Assembly: GCA_023245565.1 (NCBI GenBank) | Contig: JAHFKB010000001.1 | Coordinates: 8,737 to 47,955, forward strand | Length of the DNA: 39,219 nt | Direction of reading: 5' to 3' | From: an archaeon | GTDB taxonomy: Archaea > Nanobdellota > Nanobdellia > SCGC-AAA011-G17 > GW2011-AR18 | Shown here: piece by piece, positions 33,543 to 39,219 of the stretch | Layout of the letters: every line of letters starts with the position of its first letter | How positions within the stretch are numbered: position 1 is the first letter of the stretch | Notes under the pieces: model-generated | Databases searched by the model: none | What the model was told of the DNA's origin: nothing | Seen by the model: only the letters and a program-made list of their open reading frames with translations | Translations under genes and position numbers: made by a program

Positions 33543-34163
33543 TTCTTTGTATTTATTATTAACACAATCAAGAACTTTATTAGCTATAGTTACAGGCTTT
33601 GTTATTCCAGGAAATCTAATCCAGCCAAATCCACTCCACATATCAGTGTCAACAGGTCCAGGACACACACAATAAACTTTAACATTATCTAATTCTTTTC
33701 TTAAACTATCACTAAAACCAACAACACCATATTTACTTGCACAATAAACAGAAAAATTCTCATAACTTTTTAAACCAGCAACAGAACTTATATTAACTAA
33801 AGTACCTTTAGATTCAATTAATTTACCTAAAAATAACTTTGTAGTGTAAATAACACCCTTCAAATTAACATCAATCATATTATCTATTTCTTTTATTTTA
33901 GTTTCATTCAGTTTTTTATAAAAAGCAACACCAGCATTATTAACTAAAACATCAACCCTTTTAAATTTTTTAATAGTCTTTAAATAGAAATTTTTCACAT
34001 CTTTAATATTAGAAACATCACATTTCATTAACAATAAATTATAACTTTCAAAAGCTTTCTGGTTTTTAGAACAAGAAGCAACATAATATCCTTCTTTAAT
34101 AAATCTATCAACAACTGCTTTTCCAATACCTCTTCTCCCACCAGTTACAACACAAACTTTCAT
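33528..34163 (-). CDS. Short-chain dehydrogenase/reductase
   Basis: The 211-residue classical SDR shows the NAD(P)-binding TGGRRGIG, then NNAG, then the catalytic S (NISSVAG) and Y-C-A-S-K, with PGPVDTDM after it. Positively charged residues in the TGGRRGIG loop slightly favour NADPH. The substrate is unknown. It overlaps the Nudix gene tail-to-tail. It shares a short spacer with the HIT gene, where the A/T element TTTATAAAT could serve both directions. Confidence 0.9.
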   Translation of the reverse strand: MKVCVVTGGRRGIGKAVVDRFIKEGYYVASCSKNQKAFESYNLLLMKCDVSNIKDVKNFYLKTIKKFKRVDVLVNNAGVAFYKKLNETKIKEIDNMIDVNLKGVIYTTKLFLGKLIESKGTLVNISSVAGLKSYENFSVYCASKYGVVGFSDSLRKELDNVKVYCVCPGPVDTDMWSGFGWIRFPGITKPVTIANKVLDCVNNKYKELIIK

Positions 34164-34207
34164 ATATAATAAGTTAATTTTATAAATTTAAAACTATCTA
34201 AAATACT

Positions 34208-34636
34208 ATGAAAGATTGTATATTTTGTAAAATAATAAAAAAAGAAATAGGTCAATCTAAAGACATAATTTATGAAGATGATAAAACAATTGCTTTTCTA
34301 GATATAACACCAGCACAGAAAAAAGGAGGTCATACATTAATAATTCCAAAAAAACATTATGAATTAGTAACAGACATGTCTGATGCAGATGCAAAAGCAG
34401 TAATGTTAACAATTAAAAAATTATCAAAAGCACTTTTACAATTTAGCCAAGGAATGAATATTATTCAAAATAATAAGAGAGTTGCAGGACAATATGTTAA
34501 CCATGTTCATTTTCATTTAATTCCAAGGTTTGATAATGATGGTATTTTAATAGAAAAATGGACTGCAAACAAATACAATTCTGAATCTGATAGATTAAAC
34601 ATGGTTCAAACAATCAAAAACCTTTTAAAAGATTAG
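34208..34636 (+). CDS. HIT-family nucleotide hydrolase
   Basis: The 142-residue protein starts with CIFCKI, has GGHTLIIPKKH, and carries the HIT motif H-V-H-F-H, the catalytic histidine triad, near residue 98-102. Such enzymes hydrolyse nucleoside phosphoramidates or diadenosine polyphosphates. TTTATAAAT about 25 bases above the ATG suggests a leaderless mRNA. Confidence 0.92.
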   Translation: MKDCIFCKIIKKEIGQSKDIIYEDDKTIAFLDITPAQKKGGHTLIIPKKHYELVTDMSDADAKAVMLTIKKLSKALLQFSQGMNIIQNNKRVAGQYVNHVHFHLIPRFDNDGILIEKWTANKYNSESDRLNMVQTIKNLLKD

Positions 34637-34660
34637 TTTAGTTCTTAAATTATTAAATTT

Positions 34661-34732
34661 GCCTCGGTCGTCTAGCGGCAGGACACCGGTTTCATAAGCC
34701 GGTAATCGACGGTTCAAATCCGCCCCGAGGCA
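34661..34732 (+). tRNA. tRNA-Met (CAU), elongator type
   Basis: The acceptor stem GCCTCGG pairs with CCGAGGC, with A as discriminator and no encoded CCA. The D arm is GTCT/GGAC, the anticodon arm CCGGT-TTCATAA-GCCGG carries CAT, and the T loop is TTCAAAT with a stem that has one A-C mismatch (GACGG/CCGCC). Initiator features (A1-U72 and three G-C pairs at the anticodon-stem base) are absent, so it is elongator Met or, less likely, the tRNA-Ile that reads AUA after modification. It is far more G/C-rich than its surroundings. Confidence 0.9.
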
Positions 34733-34781
34733 TTATTTTCTAATAAATATGGAATTTAATTTCCTACAATAATTAATAATT

Positions 34782-36467
34782 TCACATAAACAATTTATTT
34801 TTAACAATTTCATCAACTAATTGCATTCTATATTTTCTTCCCCATTTTTTAATTCCTTTGCCATCTAAATGAATTAAATAATCTGCAACTTTTTGTCCAG
34901 ATAAATATTCAGGGAATATAACAAAATCAGCACCTTCTCTATAAAGTAATAAAGCATCCATACTACTATGTGTATTAATTATATTTATGATATTTTTATT
35001 AAGTGATTTAGATATTTTTATTAATCTAATATTATCATTAAAGTTAGGTACAGTAGATATAACCATTTTAGCATGTTTAATATTTAAATTTTCTAATACA
35101 TGTAAATTTCCATAATCTCCATAAATACAATTAATTCCTTCTCTTTGTAATCCTTTTACTCTATCAGGATCAAAATCAATAACCACAAATTCTTTTTTCT
35201 TAGCTTTTAAAACTTCTATTATTCTAGCAGCCATTCTATGTGCTCCAATTATAATTATATGATTTCTAATATCTTTATCAAAAGTTTCAATATTAAAATT
35301 CTTAGGATTAGTTTCAAATCTTTTTAATGCAGGATAAAATAAAGAATAAAGTCCCCTGTCATATTTTATAAAATAAGAAGTCAATGTGAAAGTTATAGTT
35401 CCTAAGATAATAATTAAACTAAATGTGTTTTGATCTAAATGTCCTAAAGCTAAACCACTGCCAGCTAAAACTAAAGAAAACTCACTAATCTGAGCTAATG
35501 AAATACTCGTACTAAAACAGGTCCTATTACTTTGCTTAAATATTTTTAATAACCAGAAAATTATAAAAGGTTTTACAATAATTACTAAAAATAATAAAAT
35601 TAATAACAAATTTAAATTACTTGCAAAATTAAATCCAGTTATTTGCATTCCTAAAGATACAAAAAATATTACTAAGAAAAAATCTTTCAAAGAAATAACT
35701 CTTCCAACAACTTCTAAACTATAAGGAGAAGAAGCTAAAGCAACACCAGCAATAAATGCTCCAATAACAATTGAAAAACCAAGATAATAAGCTATAGCAG
35801 AATAAACAAAAGCAATTGCTAAAGAAACAACAAATAATAATTCAGGAATAGAAGCACTCATTTTTAATAAATAATTAAATAAATATCTTCCAATTAAATA
35901 TGAAATTAAAATTAATGCTAATCCCTTTAATAAAGAAACCACAGCAAGTATAGAATTATTACCTAAACCATGTAATAAAGATAAAACTAAAACAACTAAT
36001 AAATCTTGAACTAATAAAATACCTAATACAATTTTTCCATGTAATGTTTGTAATTGGCTTTTATCTTCAATTAGTTTAACTACTAACATAGTACTTGAAA
36101 ATGCAACAATTAATCCTATGTATAATGATTGAGTTGGATTAAGCCAAATACCAGCAAACAAAGTTCCAACTAAAGTAACCAAAAAAACTTGTAAAATTCC
36201 AACAACAGTTATTACTCCACCTAATTGTTTAAATTTATTTAAATCAATTTCTAAACCAACAATAAATAATAGAAAAGCAACACCCAATTCAGCTAATTGT
36301 TTTATTAAATCTTGATTTGTAATAAAACCAAAAACTGCAGGACCTATTAGAAAACCAGCTATTACATAACCTAAAACTAAAGGTTGTCTAAAAAATTTAG
36401 TAATTAAAGCTAAGAGCGCAGCAAATAAGATAATAATACCTATATCTATTAATAATGTATTTATCAT
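34782..36467 (-). CDS. CPA2-type cation/proton antiporter with NAD-binding domain
   Basis: The 561-residue protein has an N-terminal transporter domain of about 12 helices (1-375), with GLEIDL and GAFIAGVALA blocks of the KefB/Na+/H+ exchanger family. The C-terminal TrkA-N-like domain (from about 405) starts NHIIIIGAHRMAARI and continues VVIDFDPDRV, YGDYGN. The dinucleotide loop is GAHRMA instead of the usual GxGxxG. It controls potassium or sodium/proton exchange. A GAGGAT ribosome binding site precedes the ATG. Confidence 0.9.
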   Translation of the reverse strand: MINTLLIDIGIIILFAALLALITKFFRQPLVLGYVIAGFLIGPAVFGFITNQDLIKQLAELGVAFLLFIVGLEIDLNKFKQLGGVITVVGILQVFLVTLVGTLFAGIWLNPTQSLYIGLIVAFSSTMLVVKLIEDKSQLQTLHGKIVLGILLVQDLLVVLVLSLLHGLGNNSILAVVSLLKGLALILISYLIGRYLFNYLLKMSASIPELLFVVSLAIAFVYSAIAYYLGFSIVIGAFIAGVALASSPYSLEVVGRVISLKDFFLVIFFVSLGMQITGFNFASNLNLLLILLFLVIIVKPFIIFWLLKIFKQSNRTCFSTSISLAQISEFSLVLAGSGLALGHLDQNTFSLIIILGTITFTLTSYFIKYDRGLYSLFYPALKRFETNPKNFNIETFDKDIRNHIIIIGAHRMAARIIEVLKAKKKEFVVIDFDPDRVKGLQREGINCIYGDYGNLHVLENLNIKHAKMVISTVPNFNDNIRLIKISKSLNKNIINIINTHSSMDALLLYREGADFVIFPEYLSGQKVADYLIHLDGKGIKKWGRKYRMQLVDEIVKNKLFM

Positions 36468-36534
36468 ACCATCCTCTTTTAATAGTTTTAAGAAGAATTT
36501 AGTTTATTAAACTTTCTTAATGTTAATATAAGAA

Positions 36535-36726
36535 TTAATTTTTACTTTCTTTTAATAAATGTGTAATATAACCAGCTATTAGATTTCTTAATTTCTTAGA
36601 ATAAATTATTCCAACTTCATTTAAAGCTAGTTTATTATGAGTAAAATCCACTTTGAATTTATCTGGAAATTTATCTACAAAAGTCTGTCCAGTTCTCTTA
36701 ACCAAAGTAGTTCTAATTCTTCCCAT
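36535..36726 (-). CDS. rps17e: 30S ribosomal protein S17e
   Basis: The 63-residue protein, starting GRIRTTLVKRTGQ, has DKFPDKFKVDFTHNK and SKKLRNLIAGYITHL, all signatures of archaeal and eukaryotic S17e. I use ATG 36726: a TATA box (36748-36755) lies 22-29 bases above it, and the longer frame (36747) would add seven hydrophobic residues that do not fit the family. Confidence 0.93.
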   Translation of the reverse strand: MGRIRTTLVKRTGQTFVDKFPDKFKVDFTHNKLALNEVGIIYSKKLRNLIAGYITHLLKESKN

Positions 36727-36747
36727 AAAACTAGGCAAAATTAACAA

Positions 36748-36755
36748 TTTATAAA
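36748..36755 (-). promoter_or_regulatory. TATA box of rps17e
   Basis: TTTATAAA on the minus strand, within AAGCTTTATAAATT, lies 22-29 bases above ATG 36726. It fixes the shorter start as a leaderless one. Confidence 0.55.
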
Positions 36756-36826
36756 GCTTACTCTACTATAATTTAATTATTTTAATAGCTAAATCTTTAT
36801 ATTTATAATAATAACAAATCAACTAT

Positions 36827-37423
36827 ATGGATAAAAGAACTTTTGACTGTCTTTTAGCTGCAAATATAATAGCTCATCCAAATATTGATATAGCTTCTTT
36901 AGAGAGAATTCTTAGAGACTTTGGCTCCCAACTAGAAATAAATTTATCTCTTCCAACTCTGCGCTATAGTTCTAGAAAAGCAACTTATTTATTAAATCAT
37001 GATGGTGAAGTATTAAATTTTAAATTTAAAGATGAATTTCAAGAAAAATATAAATCTGCTGTAAGATCAGCTAGAAAAACACATGAAGGTTATTCAAATT
37101 ATTTAACGAGTGATGATGAAATAAGAAATACAACAATATTACTTACAGGTCATTATGGTCCATTAAAAATAATGACAGAAACTACAACAGATCTTTATCC
37201 ACGTCATAAGGTTGCTAAATGGGAACTTGCACGTTTTGATAGAAATGAAAAAGGTTTCTTTTTAAGTATTACAGAAAGAGATTTCATAGGAATAAATCCA
37301 AATTTCTTATATAAATTAGGAGAAAAATTTGGTAAAGAAGTAGATTTAGATATTTCAGGAATAACTCATGAAAGAGAAAGAAATTTCAACATAAGTTGTG
37401 CAATACCTTTAAACTTTATCTAA
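36827..37423 (+). CDS. Unknown protein, 198 aa
   Basis: The soluble 198-residue protein has a helical N-terminus (FDCLLAANIIAHPNIDIASL) and strand-rich later parts (ILLTGHYGPLKIMTETTTDL). It lacks a signal peptide and Cys-rich regions. TTTATAT at 36796-36802 lies about 28 bases above the ATG. The 3' end overlaps the convergent Trm-G10-like gene by 15 bases. I recognise no family. Confidence 0.6.
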   Translation: MDKRTFDCLLAANIIAHPNIDIASLERILRDFGSQLEINLSLPTLRYSSRKATYLLNHDGEVLNFKFKDEFQEKYKSAVRSARKTHEGYSNYLTSDDEIRNTTILLTGHYGPLKIMTETTTDLYPRHKVAKWELARFDRNEKGFFLSITERDFIGINPNFLYKLGEKFGKEVDLDISGITHERERNFNISCAIPLNFI

Positions 37424-38527
37424 AACATAAATTTCTCTAAGTAATTTATTTTCTTTATATCCATAAGAAATAGGTTTTGTAGCTAAAACAAATCCGTGTT
37501 TATCAACAAGACCTCTAAAATCAATAAAAACAGTTTTATTTTCCATAGTTCTAAATTTTGGAATAACAATAACAACTCTTCCATTTTTCTTAACAACTTT
37601 TTTCAAATTACCAAGTAATAAATCATATAAATTAGATAACTCAAAAACTAAGTCTTTAGCTTGAAGTAAATTTGGCAATTTTCTTATAAAAGGCCCCATA
37701 TAAGGTTCAGTTACAACACCATCTACACTATTGTCTTTTATTTTTTCATTTAATCTTGCACAATCTAAATTTATAATTTCATATTTACTATTTAATTTAA
37801 ATTCTTTAATTAACCAATTAATATTTTTATTAGCTTGACTTATAGATTCTTCATCTTTATCTAAACCAACAACATTTACACCCTTTAATAATGCTTCTTG
37901 CAATATTGTACCAGACCCACAAAAAGTATCTAATAATAATCCATTTTTTTTGACTTTACAAATATTAATTAAAATTTTAGCTAATCTTATAGAAATAACT
38001 TTCATATAATCTACTTCAGGCCTAGCAAGATCTCTTTTTTTCAATTCTAAAGGATTAGTAATAGAAATAACTTTTCCAATATAACTCTTAAATATTACAA
38101 AATTAATCCCATTCTCAATAATACTTTTATTAATTAATTTAGAAGGATCACCATTTTTTTTATACAAAGCTTTCAATTTAATGCTTTTAAAATAATCTTT
38201 TAAATAATCTTCAACAAAAGATAATAAATTACTATTAAAATTATCAATATAATATTCCATCTTATTTTTAGTTCCTTCATAAATACTAGTTTTTTCAAAA
38301 CTTTCTTCTATCTGATCTATTCTATTTGAATTAGAAAATACCTTAGCAATTTTTATTATACCGCCAAATTCATGAATAATTTCAGGATTTAATTCTTTAC
38401 AATCTAGAACAACTACATTTTTATTATCTTCTTTTATTGTAAATTCTATTCCTTTACTTTCTAGCAAAGATTCTATTTCTAACTTGCTTAATTCAGCATC
38501 TCTTCCTAATACAAATAAATATAACAT
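37409..38527 (-). CDS. tRNA (guanine-N2) methyltransferase, Trm-G10/Trm11-like
   Basis: The 372-residue protein begins YLFVLGRDAELSKLEI (N-terminal and THUMP region, to about 165). It then has a KKRDLARP motif and a Rossmann methyltransferase with LLDTFCGSGTILQEALL and VVGLDKDEESI for SAM binding. It matches the enzyme that makes m2G/m22G at tRNA position 10. Motif IV reads TEPYMGP instead of the usual DPPYG, with Asp replaced by Glu. ATG 38527 is chosen because TTTATAAA (38549-38556) lies 22-29 bases above; an ATG at 38545 is too close. Confidence 0.9.
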   Translation of the reverse strand: MLYLFVLGRDAELSKLEIESLLESKGIEFTIKEDNKNVVVLDCKELNPEIIHEFGGIIKIAKVFSNSNRIDQIEESFEKTSIYEGTKNKMEYYIDNFNSNLLSFVEDYLKDYFKSIKLKALYKKNGDPSKLINKSIIENGINFVIFKSYIGKVISITNPLELKKRDLARPEVDYMKVISIRLAKILINICKVKKNGLLLDTFCGSGTILQEALLKGVNVVGLDKDEESISQANKNINWLIKEFKLNSKYEIINLDCARLNEKIKDNSVDGVVTEPYMGPFIRKLPNLLQAKDLVFELSNLYDLLLGNLKKVVKKNGRVVIVIPKFRTMENKTVFIDFRGLVDKHGFVLATKPISYGYKENKLLREIYVLDKV

Positions 38528-38548
38528 AGGATAAAGAAATAACATTAA

Positions 38549-38556
38549 TTTATAAA
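38549..38556 (-). promoter_or_regulatory. TATA box of the Trm-G10-like gene
   Basis: TTTATAAA on the minus strand lies 22-29 bases above ATG 38527, which favours that start over the ATG at 38545. Confidence 0.5.
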
Positions 38557-38562
38557 TTCTTT

Positions 38563-38982
38563 CTAAATTATTATTAAATTATAAAGGTATTTATAGAGTG
38601 TTCTTAGTTCACTTTCATTAAAAGGTCTTGAGAATGAATGTTCCGAAGGGGTTAAGCTTGTTATATTAAATTCTATAAAAGCACTATCTTCTCTTTCTAA
38701 ATTTCCAGGTAATATATGTAAGTAATTATCTTTAGATTTTAAACTTTCTTTTCTATAATCCCCAGCTAATGCTACAGCTAAACATTCAATATTATAAAAT
38801 TTACCACTCCTTTCTCCAAAACGTTTCCAATCAGGGACTCCACCAGAACCTAAATAACCTAAACGATAAACTTTATGATATCTCTGGCCAGATTCATCTT
38901 GCATATCGCCTTCATTAAGAATAGAAGAATAAGGTGACCTCAATAAAATTTCATCAACACTTACTAAATATTCTATTATCAT
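38563..38982 (-). CDS. Unknown protein, 139 aa
   Basis: The 139-residue protein is soluble, with a polar middle (GDMQDESGQRYHKVYRLGY) and a Gly-rich turn GYLGSGGVPDW. The second half ends in helical ESELRTLYKYLYNL. There are no membrane segments. No family is recognised. It lies directly upstream of the Trm-G10-like gene, but that gene has its own promoter. Confidence 0.55.
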   Translation of the reverse strand: MIIEYLVSVDEILLRSPYSSILNEGDMQDESGQRYHKVYRLGYLGSGGVPDWKRFGERSGKFYNIECLAVALAGDYRKESLKSKDNYLHILPGNLEREDSAFIEFNITSLTPSEHSFSRPFNESELRTLYKYLYNLIII

Positions 38983-39099
38983 AAAGATTATTTTAAATAA
39001 AAATTTAAAAGCTTATCGGTAAAAACCTTTCTAAAAAATTGTAAGATTTTCATAAAATTATAGGTAATTCATTTTAATTTAATTTGTAATCTATATAAA

Positions 39100-39219
39100 A
39101 TGTCAATAATTATAATATTGAATATTAATAATAAATCAATAAGGTTAACATCTAAACAATGGAAACATATAGTCTATAGACATCCAGAAATATGCAATAA
39201 AATTAATGAAATAGAATCA
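39100..39219 (+). CDS. Partial protein, toxin-like N-terminal motif
   Basis: The frame opens with ATG at 39100 and runs off the window after 40 codons. The visible part reads MSIIIILNINNKSIRLTSKQ followed by WKHIVYRHPEI. The spacing 'I-x-L-T-x-x-x-W-x-H-I-x-x-x-H-P-E' is a pattern I associate with small nuclease-like or toxin-like proteins of mobile or phage-related regions, but recall alone supports this. The C-terminus, and any catalytic residues, are outside the window. Confidence 0.5.
   Translation, partial: MSIIIILNINNKSIRLTSKQWKHIVYRHPEICNKINEIES

Noticed and set aside
34661-34732. Initiator tRNA-Met
   Set aside because: The first pair is G1-C72 and the anticodon stem lacks the three G-C pairs of initiators; called elongator type instead.
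36535-36747. Longer start (36747) for S17e
   Set aside because: It adds seven residues absent from the family and sits too close to the TATA box.
1-39219. CRISPR array or long direct repeats
   Set aside because: No regularly spaced repeats seen; apparent repeats are A/T runs and the two gene-internal DGR-like repeats.

Overview
The window looks like a chromosomal piece of a very AT-rich DPANN archaeon, most like the Woesearchaeota/Pacearchaeota (Nanoarchaeota-related) groups. The archaeal evidence is a Dph2-type diphthamide enzyme, an archaeal-type glycyl-tRNA synthetase, ribosomal protein S17e, a Trm-G10-like THUMP methyltransferase, an RPA-type single-strand binding protein, a single-domain ZPR1 protein, TraB and PRC-barrel proteins. 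Many starts also lie about 25 bases below a TATA box, which implies leaderless mRNAs. The exact lineage is an inference.

Left edge (1-2855): a partial gene, a small zinc-ribbon protein, an M50-like membrane protein that has lost both histidines of HExxH, a TraB-family protein and a PRC-barrel protein.

Core accessory locus (2912-22190): a Tad/archaellum-like surface-appendage or secretion locus. It starts with three tandem paralogous membrane proteins. A target gene of a diversity-generating retroelement (DGR) follows, then a convergent block of two coiled-coil proteins and a lipoprotein. Next come a large TadA/FlaI-type ATPase, an unknown protein, a TadC/FlaJ-type platform protein and a second DGR target gene. 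The run ends with eleven small or bitopic proteins, most with pilin-like KK[G/A] N-termini, three of them very short. Two of the last proteins put a peptidoglycan-hydrolase domain behind such an anchor: a VanY-like M15 peptidase at 17637-19256 and an Amidase_2 domain at 20634-22190. An HTH-MNT/HEPN pair with its own promoter sits inside the pilin run.

The most notable observation is the pair of variable repeats at 5508-5606 and 13509-13607. Each is a sharply G/C-rich, adenine-poor patch at the 3' end of a gene in an AT-rich genome. They differ at 28 of 99 bases, and the identical columns are mostly non-A. No reverse transcriptase or template repeat is visible, so these would be remote DGR targets. 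My hypothesis is a cell-surface system that recognises a bacterial partner with diversified proteins and opens its wall with pilus-anchored hydrolases.

Right half (22229-39219): mostly housekeeping and general genes. These are RPA, a YdjM-like protein, PAP2, GT2, ZPR1, a HAD phosphatase, Dph2, GlyRS, a membrane/winged-helix pair, a FecR-domain surface protein, Nudix, SDR, HIT, tRNA-Met(CAU), a CPA2 antiporter, S17e and a Trm-G10-like enzyme. Several unknowns and two tiny ORFs behind a strong ribosome binding site (30444-30633) lie among them. Apart from the DGR targets I see no insertion sequence, CRISPR array, rRNA or origin.
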